From Anaeramoeba ignava (lineage: Eukaryota; Metamonada; Anaeramoebidae): 64,000 nt of DNA. The notes beneath the pieces were generated by a model. That model ran no database searches. It was not told the origin of the DNA and worked only from the letters and a program-made list of their open reading frames with translations. Position 1 is the first letter of the stretch. Each line of letters opens with the position of its first letter. Shown piece after piece: positions 19,750-31,549 of this stretch. A program made the translations under genes and the position numbers. Location: assembly GCA_028826165.1 (NCBI GenBank), contig JAPDFW010000129.1:62001-126000 (forward strand), read 5' to 3'.

Positions 19750-21546
19750 TTAATTTTGATTTTGATTTTGATTATTAAATTTATTAATTAATAAATCAAA
19801 TAAATTTGGATTTGTTTGATTTAATTGGAAATAATCAATTCCAATTTGAATTTCATTAATTATTTGTTTTGTAATTTGAATTTCTTCTTTAATTTTATTT
19901 GAATAAATCCAATATTCAAATATTTGAAATGATTTATTACTTAATTCACTATAATCTGTAACTTTATTTGAAGTATCATTTGTTACAGATAAAAACATTC
20001 CTCGATATAATTCACTTCTCATTATTAATATTAATTTAGGAAATTTATATTGTTTTTCTTTTCTTTCAATTATAAAATCTTTTTCATTTTCATTTTCATT
20101 TAAATAAATTCTTTTCATTGTTTCTTCAATTTTTTCATTTGAATTTATAATTTCTTTAATTTCAGAATATAATTTTGGATTTATTATTCTGTTTGAATAA
20201 ATCATTTCAAATATTTGATTTGATTCTTTAATTGATTTTTTTGAAATAATTTCTTGAAGTTTTTCAATTTCATTTTGATTTTGATTTAATCTATATTTCA
20301 ATATTAATTTATGAGCTTTGATTATTTCTCCATTTTCTGTTTTAAATGAAATATTACAAAATTCTTTTCTTTCAAATAATTTTATCAAATCTTCTTCAAG
20401 ATTGGAAAAAGAAAAAGAATAATAAATAAATGATCTATAATATCCACAAGAAACATGATAATTGGAAATATCTTCATCAAATCTTAATTTAGGAATTTCA
20501 ACTTGAATTGGAATTAATTGATATTGATTTGCATTTGGAATTCCTAATTGGGCTAAATAATTATTTCCAAATCCTATAACTTTTCCTTTTATTGTTAAAA
20601 TCAAAGTATGTTGATTTCCAACAGAAAAATCAAGAATATTATCATCATTTTCAAATAAAGATGATTTAATTTCAGTAAATTCATAAGTATTTTCATATTT
20701 GCCAAGTCCATTATAATGATAATCTCCACATGAATAAAGTTTTCTTTTATTTTTTTCATTTTCATTTTCAATCAACATTATTGAATGAAATTCTCCAAAT
20801 TGAATATCAATTATTTTGCCTTTTGGAATATTTTGGATTTTAGTTATTTTTTGGATTTCTGTTTCTTCTTTTCTTGATTCTCCTAATCCAAGTTGACCAT
20901 ATCCATTATATCCGCATACAAATAATTCTTGATTTGAATTTAAAAGAAAAACAGAGTTTGAAATATTTCCTGTAAATATTTTAGAAACATTTTTCATCAT
21001 TAAAATTGGTTTTTTTGTTTTTTCAAGTGTTTTAGAATCAAAACCAAGTTGACTAAATTGATTTGAACCAATTGAATAAGCATCTTGATTTGAAGTTAAT
21101 AAGTAAATTGAACTTTGACCAAAAAAAATATCTTGAATTATTATATCATTTGTATCTTCAATTAATGATGAAATATTGATAAATTCATTTGGATTATTTG
21201 GATTAATATCTTCTCCTTTGGCAAATACATTTCCTTCTTTTGTTAAAATAGCTTCATTTCGAGAACTAACAGTTACTTTTTGAATATTTTCTTCAATTTG
21301 TATTTTTTGAGGATTTTGATTTGAATCATCTTTATTTAAATATTCTATTGCTTTTCCATTTTTAAAAAGGAAAATTGTTGATAAATTTCCTGTTGAAATT
21401 TGTTTAATTTGTTTTTCATTTTCATTTTCATTTTTATTTTCATTTTCATTTTCAAATTTAAATTGAATTGATTTTGTTATTATATTTGGTTTATTTTTGA
21501 TAATTTTTGGTGAATAATTTAAACCAAAAAATAAACAGTCATTCAT
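19750..21546 (-). CDS. RCC1-repeat / double-BTB protein copy C (intact)
   Basis: One uninterrupted 598-residue frame, the best reference for the family. Residues ~1-375 form an RCC1-like propeller (MNDCLFFGLN, CGYNGYGQLGLGESR, CGDYHYNGLGK, IGFGNNYLAQLG). Residues ~385-470 form a first BTB-like domain (LIKLFERKEF, ISFKTENGEIIKAHKLILKY, IFEMIYSN). Residues ~490-590 form a second (DFIIERKEKQYKFPKLILI, MRSELYRGMF, DYSELSNKSFQIFEYWIYSN). It ends FNNQNQNQN. N-terminal NENEN tracts vary in length between copies. Vertebrate RCBTB proteins combine RCC1 and BTB similarly; a Cullin-3 adaptor role is inferred. The start is supported by the shared upstream TTTTTTCATTTTTTTCTTTTT element. Confidence 0.88.
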   Translation of the reverse strand: MNDCLFFGLNYSPKIIKNKPNIITKSIQFKFENENENKNENENEKQIKQISTGNLSTIFLFKNGKAIEYLNKDDSNQNPQKIQIEENIQKVTVSSRNEAILTKEGNVFAKGEDINPNNPNEFINISSLIEDTNDIIIQDIFFGQSSIYLLTSNQDAYSIGSNQFSQLGFDSKTLEKTKKPILMMKNVSKIFTGNISNSVFLLNSNQELFVCGYNGYGQLGLGESRKEETEIQKITKIQNIPKGKIIDIQFGEFHSIMLIENENEKNKRKLYSCGDYHYNGLGKYENTYEFTEIKSSLFENDDNILDFSVGNQHTLILTIKGKVIGFGNNYLAQLGIPNANQYQLIPIQVEIPKLRFDEDISNYHVSCGYYRSFIYYSFSFSNLEEDLIKLFERKEFCNISFKTENGEIIKAHKLILKYRLNQNQNEIEKLQEIISKKSIKESNQIFEMIYSNRIINPKLYSEIKEIINSNEKIEETMKRIYLNENENEKDFIIERKEKQYKFPKLILIMRSELYRGMFLSVTNDTSNKVTDYSELSNKSFQIFEYWIYSNKIKEEIQITKQIINEIQIGIDYFQLNQTNPNLFDLLINKFNNQNQNQN

Positions 21547-21698
21547 TTTTAAAAAGAAAAAAATGAAAAAATGAAAATAAAATTTTAATTTGAATTTTAA
21601 TTTTAATTTTGATTTTAATTTTGATTTTGATTTTAATTTTGATTTTGATTTTAATTTTGATTTTGATTTTAATTTTAATTTTAATTTTAATTTTAATT

Positions 21699-23475
21699 TT
21701 AATTTTGATTATTAAATTTGTTAATTAATAAATCAAATAAATTTGGATATGTTTGATTTAATTGAAAATAATCAATTCCAATTTCTATTTCATTAATAAT
21801 TTCTTGTGTAATTTGAATTTCTTCTTTAATTTGATTTGAATAAATCCAATATTCTAATATTTGAAATGATTTATTACTTAATTCACTATAATCTGTAACT
21901 TTATTTGAAGTATCATTTGTTACAGATAAAAACATTCCTCGATATAATTCACTTCTCATTATTAATATTAATTTAGGAAATTTATATTGTTTTTCTTTTC
22001 TTTCAATAATAAAATCTTTTTCATTTTCATTTTCATTTAAATAAATTCTTTTCATTGTTTCTTCAATTTTTTCATTAGAATTTATAATTTCTTTAATTTC
22101 AGAATATAATTTTGGATTTGTTATTCTGTTTGAATAAATCATTTCAAATATTTGATTTGATTCTTTAATTGATTTTTTTGAAATAATTTCTTGAAGTTTT
22201 TCAATTTGATTTTGATTTTGATTTAATCTATATTTCAATATTAATTTATGAGCTTTGATTATTTCTCCATTTTCGGTTTTAAATGAAATATCACAAAATT
22301 CTTTTCTTTCAAATAATTTTATCAAATCTTCTTCAAGATTGGAAAAAGAAGAAAGAAGAGGAGAATAATAAAGAAATGAATTTTGAAATCCACAAGAAAT
22401 ATGATAATTAGAAATATCTTCATTAAATCTTAATTTAGGAAGTTCAATTTGAATTGGAATTGATTGATCTTCTGTATTTCCATTTCCTAATCCACCATAT
22501 GAATTTCTTCCAAATCCTATCAATTTATTTTTTGTTGTTAAAACCAAATTATGATCAAGTCCACAAAAAATTTCAAGAATATTATCATCATTTTCAAATA
22601 AAGGTGATTTGATTTCAGTAAATTCATAAGTATTTTCATTTTTGTTAAATCCATTAGATCTATAATCTCCACATGAATAAAGTTTTCTTTTTTCATTTTC
22701 ATTTTCAATCAACATTATTGAATGATAATCTCCACATTTAATATCAATTATTTTACCTTTTGGAATATTTTGTATTTTGGTTAATTTATGGATTTTTGTT
22801 TCTTCTTTTCTTGATTCTCCTAATCCAAGTTGACCATATCCATTATTTCCGCATCCAAATAATTCTTGATTTGAATTTAAAAGAAAAACATGAGTTGAAA
22901 TATTTCCTGTAAATATTTTAGAAACATTTTTCATCATTAAAATTGGTTTTTCTGTTTTTTTAAGTGTTATAGAATCAAAACCAAGTTGACCATCTTGATT
23001 TAAACCAATTGAATAAGCATTTTGATTTGAAGTTAATAAATAAATTGAAAAGTATCCAGAAACAATATCTTGAATTATTCTATCATTTGTATCTTCAATT
23101 AATGATGAAATATTGATAAATTCATTTGGATTATCTGGATTAATATCTCTTCCTTTTGCAAATACATTTCCTTCTATTGTTAAAATAGCTTGATTTTGAA
23201 AACCAGCAGTTACTTTTTGAATATTTTCTTCAATTTGTATTTTTGAGATTTTGATTTGAAGGATTATTTAAATATTGAATTGCTTTTCCATTTTAAAAAG
23301 GAAAAATTGATAAATTTCCTGTTGAAATTTGTTTAATTTGTTTTTCATTTTCATTTTCATTTTTATTTTCATTTTCATTTTCAAATTTAAATTGAATTGA
23401 TTTTGTTATTATATTTGGTTTATTTTTGATAATTTTTGGTGAATAATTTAAACCAAAAAATAAACAATCATTCAT
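21699..23475 (-). pseudogene. RCC1-repeat / double-BTB protein copy D, 5' half broken
   Basis: The first 60 codons (23475-23293) match copy C almost exactly, then the frame is lost. Indels occur at about 23300 (FLFKNGK region) and 23250, so the first RCC1 blades are not in one frame. From 22937 a 412-residue frame holds the remaining RCC1 blades (CGNNGYGQLGLGESR, FGRNSYGGLGNG) and both BTB-like domains, ending KFNNQN. A 412-residue product from the internal ATG is conceivable but would start mid-propeller. Probable pseudogene or error-laden copy. Confidence 0.72.
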
Positions 23476-23609
23476 TTTTGAAAAAGAAAAAAATGAAAAA
23501 ATGAAAATAAAAAATTTTAATTTTAATTTTAATTTTAATTTTAATTTTAATTTTAATTTTAATTTTAATTTTAATTTTGATTTTTATAAATGAATTTTTA
23601 ATTTTGATT

Positions 23610-25454
23610 TTAATTTGATTTTGATTTTAATTTTAATTTTAATTTTAAATTTTTTTGATTTTTAATTTTAATTTTAATTTTAATTTTAATTTTAATTTGA
23701 TTAAATTTGTTAATTTTAATTCTAATTTCAGTTTTTGATTTGGATATTTTAATTTTCAATTTCTGATTTTCATTAATAATTTCTTCTTTAATTTGAATTC
23801 CATCTTTTTGATTTGATTTGAATAAATCCAATATTCAAATATTTGAAATGATTTATTACTTAATTCACTATAATCTGTAACTTTATTTGAAGTATCATTT
23901 GTTACAGATAAAAACATTCCTCGATATAATTCACTTCTCATTATTAATATTAATTTTGGGAAATTTATATTGTTTTTCTTTTCTTTCAATAATAAAATCT
24001 TTTTCATTTTCATTTTCATTTAAATAAATTCTTTTCATTGTTTCTTCAATTTTTTCATTTGAATTTATAATTTCTTTAATTTCAGAATATAATTTTGGAT
24101 TTGTTATTCTGTTTGAATAAATCATTTCAAATATTTGATTTGATTCTTTAATTGATTTTTTTGAAATAATTTCTTGAAGTTTTTCAATTTGATTTTGATT
24201 TTGATTTAATCTATATTTCAATATTAATTTATGAGCTTCAATTATTTCTCCATTTTCGGTTTTAAATGAAATATTACAAAATTCTTTTCTTCTAAATAGT
24301 TTTATCAAATCTTCTTCAAGATTAGAAAATTCTGCATAATAAAGAAAAGATTTGTAATATGCACAAGAAAGATGATAATTGTAAGGATCAAAACATAATT
24401 CAGGAAGTTCAATTTGAATTGGAATTGATTGATTATTTGTATCTCCAGTTCCTAATTGACCATACTGATTATTCCCAAAACCTATCAATTTTGAATTGGA
24501 AGTTAAAATCAAAGTATGAACATATCCACAAGAAAAATCAAGAATATTATCATTTTCAAATAAAGATGATTTGATTTCAGTAAATTCATAAGTATTTTCA
24601 TCTTCTTTGCCAAGTCCATTATACTGATAAGCGCCAGTTGAATAAAGTTTTCTTTTATTTTCTTCATTTTCAATTTCAATCAACATTATTGAATGATAAA
24701 ATCCACATTGAATATCAATTATTTTGCCTTTTGGAATATTTTGGATTTTGGTTAATTTTTGGATTGATTGATCTTTTCTTGATTCTCCTAATCCAAGTTG
24801 ACCAAATTCATTCCATCCACAACAAAATAATTCTTGATTTGAATTTAAAAGAAAAACATGATTTGAATTGGTTCCTGAAAATATTTTAGAAACATTTTTC
24901 ATCATTAAAATTGGTTTATGAGTTGTTTTCACAGAACTAAAATCAAAACCAAGTTGACCAAAAAGATTAGAACCAAATCCATAAGCATTTTGATTTGAAG
25001 TTAATAAGTAAATCGCATTAGCACCAGAAACAATATCTTGAATTATTCTATCATTTGGATCTTCAATTAATGATGAAAGTTGATACCATATATCAGGACC
25101 ATCAGAAATATCTGAATCATTAGCAAAAGCAAAATCTTGTTCTTCGTTTTTTGCAAGAACTAATCCTTCTTTTGTAAGAACTATAACTTGATTTGAACCA
25201 ACAGATACTTTTTGAATATTTTGCATATAAAGTTGATTTGTTTCATTGGAAAATGATAAATATTCATTTGCTTTTCCATTTTTAAAAAGTAAAATTATTG
25301 TAAAAACACCTGATAAAATTTGTTTAATTTCATTTTCATTTTCATTTTCATTTTCATTTTCAAATTTAAATTGAATTGGTTTTGTTATTTTATGTTCATA
25401 ATTTTTTAAAAGAAGTTGAAAATTATTTTGACCAAAAAATAAACAATAATTCAT
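23610..25454 (-). pseudogene. RCC1-repeat / double-BTB protein copy E, frameshifted in second BTB
   Basis: ATG 25454 (MNYCLFFGQNNFQLLL) opens a 507-residue frame covering all RCC1 blades (CGWNEFGQLGLGESR, FGNNQYGQLGTGD) and the first BTB. An extra base near 23955 turns KFPKLILIMRSEL into KFPKININNEK and a stop. The second BTB continues in another frame to about 23826, after which the tail decays into lysine/isoleucine hexamer translation. This is the most diverged of the five minus-strand copies, with altered N-terminal blades around residues 80-130. A 507-residue protein lacking the second BTB could still be made. Confidence 0.72.
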
Positions 25455-27387
25455 TTTTGAAAAAGTAAAAAAATGAAAAGTGAAAAAATGGAGAAAAATT
25501 TTTTTGGATTTTTGCTTTTTTTTTATATTCGATTTTTTAATTGAATTTAATTTGAATTTTTATTTGATTTTTGATTTAATTTGATTCGATTTAATTTGAT
25601 TTTGATTTGATTTGATTTGATTTGAATTGATTTTTGATTTTTGATTTTTGATTTGATTTGATTTTGATTTGATTTTGATTTTGATTTGATTTGATTTGAT
25701 TTTATTTTTGAATTTTGATTTGATTTTTGATTTGATTTTGATTTGATTTGATTTTTTATTTGAATTGATTTGAATTTTGATTTGATTTTGAATTTTGATT
25801 TGAATTTTGATTTGAATTTTGATTTAATTTTGATTTTGATTTGAATTGATTTTTGATTTAATTTGATTTGATTTGATTTGATTTTGATTTAATTTTTATT
25901 TGAATTTTTATTTGAATTGATTTGATTTGATTTGATTTGATTTGATTTTTGATTATGATTTAATTTTGATTTGATTTAATTTATTTTTGATTTTTTGATT
26001 TTTGATTTAATTTTGATTTGAATTGATTTGATTTTTGATTTGAATTTTGATTTGATTTGATTTGATTTGATTTGATTTGATTTTTGATTTTTGATTTTGA
26101 TTTGATTTTAATTTGATTTTGATTTGATTTAATTTGATTTTGATTTGATTTGATTTGATTTGATTTGATTTGATTTGATTTGATTTTGATTTGATTTTTA
26201 ATTTGGATTTGATTTTTGATATTTGATTTTGATTTTGATTTGATTTTGATTTGATTTTTGATTTTATTTTGATTTGATTTTGATTTTGATTTTGATTTTG
26301 ATTTATTTTGATTTTGATTTTTAATTTGATTTGATTTTGATTTAATTTGAATTTAATTTTGATTTGATTTGATTTGATTTTTGATTTGATATTTATTTTT
26401 GATTTGATTTTTTATTTGAATTTTGATTTGAATTTTGATTTGATTTTGATTTTTAATTTGATTTTTAATTTGATTCGATTTGATTTTTTATTTGATTTGA
26501 TTTTGATTTGATTTTAATTTTGATTTGATTTGATTTTTGATTTGAATTTGATTTTGATTTGATTTTGATTTTGATTTTTGATTTTGATTTGATTTTGATT
26601 TATTTTTTTGATTTGGATTTTGATTTGAATTTGGATTTGATTTTGATTTATTTTGATTTTGATTTAATTTATTTTGATTTTGATTTATTTTGATTTTGAT
26701 TTTTAATTGAATTTGATTTGATTTGATTTGATTTGATTTGATTTGATTTTTGATTTTTGATTTTTGATTTTTTATTTGATTTAATTTGATTTAGATTTTG
26801 ATTTTTGATTTTTGATTTAATTTGATTTAGATTTTGATTTTTGATTTTGATTTGATTTTGATTTTTAATTTTGATTTTTAATTTGAATTTGAATTTTGAT
26901 ATTTGATTTTGATTTTTGATTTGATTTTTATTTGATTTTTATTTGATTTGATTTTGATTTGATTTGATTTTGATTTATTTGAATTTTGATTTGATTTTGA
27001 TTTTATTTAATTTGATTTAATTTGATTTTATTTTGATTTGATTTAATTTGATTTGATTTGATTTGATTTGATTTGATTTTTGATTTTTGATTTTTGATTT
27101 GATTTGATTTTGATTTAATTTGATTTGATTTGATTTGATTTTGATTTGATTTTAATTTGATTTGATTTGATTTGATTTGATTTGATTTTAATTTGATTTG
27201 AATTTTGATTTGATTTGATTTTAATTTGATTTGAATTTTGATTTTTAATTTGATTTTTGATTTGAATTTGATTTTGATTTTTAATTTGATTTTGATTTAA
27301 TTGAATTTGATTTGATTTGATTTTTGATTTGATTTGATTTTTGATTTTTGATTTTTGATTTTAATTTGATTTTGATTTATTTTGATT
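25455..27387. repeat. 1.9-kb irregular TTGATT/TTTTGATT repeat desert
   Basis: This stretch is composed of TTTGA, TTTTGA and TTTTTGA units in irregular order, with very few other bases and no gene-like frame. The strand is strongly asymmetric: T and G on plus, A and C on minus. Its left end holds the upstream element of RCC1-BTB copy E, and its right end is read as the Asn/Ser/Gln/Lys tail of the PARG-like protein. It looks like a slippage-grown simple repeat; no RNA gene is visible. Confidence 0.85.
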
Positions 27388-29096
27388 TTAATTTTTATTT
27401 GAATTTTGATTTGATTTTTTATTTGATTTTTTATTTGAATTTTTATTTGAATTTTGATTTGAATTTTGATTTGAATTTTGATTTGATTTTGAATTTTGAT
27501 TTGAATTTATAATTTCAATTTGATTTTCATTTTGATTTGAATGATCCATTAAAATTTGAGAAGAATCAACACCAGTATAACTTTTATCGCCCATATAAAC
27601 AAAGTTTTTACAAGAAGAAAAACGATTATAAAAAGGAATAAAATTTCCAACTGATTTTGCATTATGATCATCAAAAATACCAAAAGCAATTTTACGAAAT
27701 TTACCTGAAAATTGTGGTTCAAAAATAACTTGGTAAAAAAGATCAGCAATATGAGCAGGAGGACAACGGAAAGCACCGCAACCCCAAGCAGAAAGCACTA
27801 TTGTTTCATGGAATTCGAGAAGAGCGGTTGCTAAAATAATTCTCATTTTGGATTTGAAATTTGTTGCAATTGGTTCTTCAATTAAATTATCTTCTGTTAA
27901 TTTTGGATGTGAATATGCTGCTGCAGAAATACTTGCAAATGTTAATGGTTCGCTCATAAATTTATATCCTTTTTTTTCGTTTGATCGAAAGAATATTACA
28001 TTTGGTACGTAAATGTTGGAAATTTTATTAATTGGATAAAATGGTTTGAATTGTTCTTGATAATAAATAAAAGTGGATCGTCTTTTGATTTCAAAATGAA
28101 TTTTAATTTTAAAATGAATTTATTTTGATTTTGATTTTGATTTTGAAATTTTTAAAATGTTAAATTGATTTTAAATTTTGATTTTTTTGATTTTGATTTG
28201 AATTTTGATTTTTAATTTAAATTTTTGAATTTTTAATATTTTGATTTTAAATTTTGATTTTAATTTTTTTTAATTTTGATTTTTGATTTTAAATTAAATT
28301 GATTTTAATATTTAAAATAAATTTAAATATTTGATTTTGAATGGGAAATGTACCGAAATAAATTTTCTTCTTGTGCACCAGCTCCAGTTAAAAAACCACC
28401 ACCAGGACGTTTTTTGGAAGCCATATTCAAAATAACAGGAGTATAAGCTCTAAGTTTTACATTTGGATCATTTGCGAATTTTTCCAAATCTTGACGATAC
28501 ATAATCTCAGCAATATCAACACAATCACCTTTATAAAGAATAATTTCAGTATCAAATTTCTTCAAATTTCTTTTTTGAAGATCAGAAAGCAAAAGTTTAT
28601 CATCTGAATATAATTTAACTTGGTTTTTGCTTTTTTCTAATAATTCTATATCCAATTTGACTTCTTTTTTTTCCCCATTTTCTTCTTTATAAAAATATGA
28701 TCCTTTTTTGATACATTCAAGTGTTTCAAGTATGATTTCTTTTCTTAAATTGCGAAGTTCAAATGAATGTCTTGCTTTTGATTCTTGTTCGAATTTTTCA
28801 ATCCATTTTTCACTTGAAAGATATTCTGTTTGTGTTTTTGGATCTATTGAAATTAAATCCATTATATTTGTTCTGAATTTCGAAATATTTTTGTTTTCTT
28901 TATATAAATAATAATATTCATCAATTTTAATATGTTTTTCTTTCGGAAATCTATTTCTATTATTTTCATTTTTATTTTCATTTTTATTATTTTTTTTGTC
29001 TTGATAAAAAAATTGTTGTTTTGATTTATTTTTATTTTTATTTCTGTTTCTGTTTCTATTTCTATTTCTATTGTTTTGATTTTTTTTATCGCTCAT
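27388..29096 (-). CDS. microbial-type poly(ADP-ribose) glycohydrolase-like protein (macrodomain), 2 exons
   Basis: Exon 1 is 29096-28354 and exon 2 is 28081-27388, with a 272-bp GT-AG intron and matching phase; 478 residues. The splice rebuilds QEENLFR-RSTFIYY. Residues ~235-248 hold the PARG signature GGGFLTGAGAQEE (GGG, seven residues, QE), where the Glu pair binds and hydrolyses ADP-ribose. Preceding it is AYTPVILNMASKKRPGGG. Exon 2 contains VPNVIFFRS, VLSAWGCGAFRCPP and KIAFGIFDD, typical of the bacterial/fungal PARG (TIGR02452) family. It should remove ADP-ribose from proteins. The N-terminus is an NRNRNK/Lys-rich leader and the C-terminus an NSNQNS tail that runs into the adjoining repeat; both look non-conserved. 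Within exon 2, residues upstream of its first ATG match the family, so the intron model is better than two genes. Confidence 0.87.
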
Positions 29097-29268
29097 AATT
29101 AAAATTTAAAATTTAAAATGAGAAAAATGAAAAACGAAAAATTTATTTTTTTTTTCTTTTTAAAAAAATGAAAAATGAAATTACGTCATTCGATTTAAAA
29201 AAAAAGCAAAAAAAAAAAAAAGGAGAATGAAAAATTTTTTGGATATTTTTTTTAGATTAATCTGTTTT

Positions 29269-30736
29269 TTAAATGAAATAAGTCTCAAGTTCATTTACTT
29301 TCCATTCATTATAAGAACCAGCTAAATAACTTTTAGCTTCCTTTGAATTGAATTCAATTCCTTTAGGAAGATGAAAACTAGAACCTAAATTGGTATGACC
29401 AGATTTTAAAGAGGAACTTAGCAAAAAATCTGGACCTTCACTTTCAGAAAGTCCAAAAATTGGACCATGATTGAAATAGGAATAATAAATTGAATATTCT
29501 TCTTGCCCTTGTATAATTTTAAATCTTTGAGGCTTTCTATCATTCTTATCATTTCTTAAGGAGAAAATGAATGCATTTTTATCTGGAATATATCCACTTG
29601 AAAAGCTCCAATTTCCTTTTTTCCATTTTGATTTATCATCTGTAAATCCAACTGAAGTAAATCCTCCAAAAATATAATTCTTGTTAGTTTTGATAATAAT
29701 TAATGTTTTTCCTTTATTATCACAAATTGAATGCCATTTTTTGCAATCAAATCCATCTCTTTTTGCTGAAAATCCTTTTTTCATTTTGGAAAAGAATCGA
29801 TTATCATTTATCCATTTTTTTAATTTATGGATATGCTCTTTTTCTTTGAGAATTATTGATGATTTAAATATTATTCTGGATTTGAAAATGAGTGTATTTT
29901 GATTTTCTTTTTCAATAAATTGATTTAATTCATCATTTTGTTGAAGTTTTTGGAATTGAATTAATTTTTGTGAAATTTGATTTGGAATTAAATCTTCTTT
30001 TAAAATATCTTTAAGTTCTTGTTTTGAGAAATCAATAAATCTGATTTTATCAATTACATTTGAAATTTGATCTTGTAATTTTTCTTTTTCTTTTTTTTCT
30101 AATTCTTTTTCTTGATTAATATTTGATTTATGTTTTCCCCATTTTATTATTGTTTGGAATATTTTAAATTCATTTGCAGAAATTTCATCATTTGATAAAA
30201 TAAAATTTAAATGATTTTCTTCAAGTTCAAGAAAAAAAGGAGTTTTAATAAATTGTTCAAAATTATCCAAAATAAACTGATAAGAAGAATTTAGTAATTG
30301 ATTTAAGTTCATTGTTTCGGATAATTTTAAGAATATCAACAATAGTTTCGGGTTGTAAATTGTTTTTGATAAAATTTGAAGAAACATTAATTAATTCATC
30401 AATTAAATATTTTGATGAAAAAATTAAAATTTCTATTGCATTTTCTAAATTAATTTCAATTTTTCCTGAATAAAAATAATTTAAAATTGAAGATAGAATT
30501 GAATTTGAAACATCTTTTAGAATTATTTTATTTTCTTGATATTCTTTCATTTTAGAATTGAAAAGAGATTTAAAATAATAACTTCTTGATGAAAGAATTG
30601 ATTTATGAGTTTTAAATGAAGTTTGATTTTGTTCACAAATTATTTCAAAATCAAAATAACTTTCATTTTGGTTTTCATTTTGAAATAAATTTTTTAAATC
30701 ATTTGAAAGTTTTTCTAAATTTAAATAATTTTCCAT
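29269..30736 (-). pseudogene. BTB-BACK-TLDc copy 4 (opposite strand), one frameshift
   Basis: ATG 30736 starts a BTB domain very like copies 1-3 (FDFEIICEQNQTSFKTHKS). One extra A near 30318 (CTTAAAATTATCCG against CTTAAATTATCTG) shifts the frame between BTB and BACK. The frame entering from 30387 continues through BACK and TLDc (KGKTLIIIKTNKNYIFGGFT, DKNAFIFSLRNDKNDR) to a stop at 29269. The C-terminal TLDc loop differs from the tandem copies (NHGPIFGLSESEGPD). The indel lies in an A-run, so a sequencing error is plausible; corrected, the protein would be about 488 residues. Confidence 0.76.
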
Positions 30737-30812
30737 TTTTTATTTAAAATGAAAAAAATGAAAAAATGAAAAATCATTTTTTTTTCTTCATTTTTTAAAA
30801 AATTAATTAATT
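30737..30812. promoter_or_regulatory. 76-bp divergent promoter between BTB-TLDc copy 4 and YbaK-like gene
   Basis: The spacer carries TTTTCATTTTTTCATTTTTTTCATTT on the minus strand upstream of copy 4, as in the other BTB-TLDc copies. It carries TTTTTTTTCTTCATTTTTT ahead of the YbaK-like ATG on the plus strand. Both genes must have very short 5' leaders. Confidence 0.4.
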
Positions 30813-31487
30813 ATGGATTCAAGAATTGAATTTGCAGAACAAAGAATTAAAGAAATTGAAGAAAAATTGAAAATTAAACATGAAATTGAAGTTACTAAAG
30901 AAGATGAAAAAATACTAGAAAAAATACCAGAAAAAGTATTAAAAGCAATAAAAGAAAAAAAAATGAAAGCAAAACCAAAATATGTTCCAAGTGATTATTA
31001 TGAAAAAACATTAGAAAAAAGAAGCAAAATATTAAATGCACCAAGTATAAATCATTTATGCAAATCAATTATTTTGGAAAATATTCATTATGAGAAAAAT
31101 TTGGAAGAAAATAATTTATTGAATCAAAAAAAAGAAGATGAACTTTTAAATGCAAAATATTTTTTGGTTCTTGTTCAATATTCAAAAAGATTAAATTTTG
31201 CGAAAATTGCGAATTTTTTCCGTTCTCTTTTAAAAGATGAAAAAAGAAAATTTGAATTCAAATTGGCACCAGAAAATATTTCTTTTGATTTAAGTGGTTT
31301 TGAACATAATGCAATTACACCAATTGGAATGAATGTGGATTTGCCTATTATTATTTCAGATTCCATTTGTGCTCTTTCTCCTCAGTTTTTTTGGATGGGA
31401 GGTGGTCAAGTTGATTTGAAATTATGCTGTTCAACTCTTGAATTCATGAATATTTTTCATCCTCTTATTGCTTCAATTACTGATTAA
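30813..31487 (+). CDS. YbaK/ProX-like aminoacyl-tRNA deacylase domain protein
   Basis: A 224-residue single-exon frame. The first ~70 residues are a charged helical leader (EFAEQRIKEIEEKLKIKHEI). The rest matches the YbaK/EbsC/ProXp editing fold: KSIILEN near 80, YFLVLVQYSKRLNF, then FDLSGFEHNAITPIGM, LPIIISDSICAL, FFWMGGGQVDLKL and a terminal SIT. These domains hydrolyse mischarged tRNAs (for example Ala- or Cys-tRNAPro) in the cytosol; which substrate this one edits cannot be read from sequence. The SGFEHNAITPIG and GGGQVDLKL motifs cover the substrate pocket. It is unrelated to the surrounding BTB families and looks like an ordinary housekeeping gene. Confidence 0.82.
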   Translation: MDSRIEFAEQRIKEIEEKLKIKHEIEVTKEDEKILEKIPEKVLKAIKEKKMKAKPKYVPSDYYEKTLEKRSKILNAPSINHLCKSIILENIHYEKNLEENNLLNQKKEDELLNAKYFLVLVQYSKRLNFAKIANFFRSLLKDEKRKFEFKLAPENISFDLSGFEHNAITPIGMNVDLPIIISDSICALSPQFFWMGGGQVDLKLCCSTLEFMNIFHPLIASITD

Positions 31488-31549
31488 TTGATTTTCATTT
31501 TTTTCTTTTCAAAAAATAATTAAATAAATAAATAAATAAAAAAAGTGAA

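Noticed and set aside
19461-19778. Plus-strand ILILIL frame
   Set aside because: Pure translation of TTTTAA/TTTTGA hexamers; no start context and no non-repeat sequence.
27388-27957. Independent 189-codon gene starting at the ATG at 27957
   Set aside because: Codons upstream of that ATG (RSTFIYYQEQF, YVPNVIFFRS) match the PARG family and splice in phase to the exon at 29096-28354.
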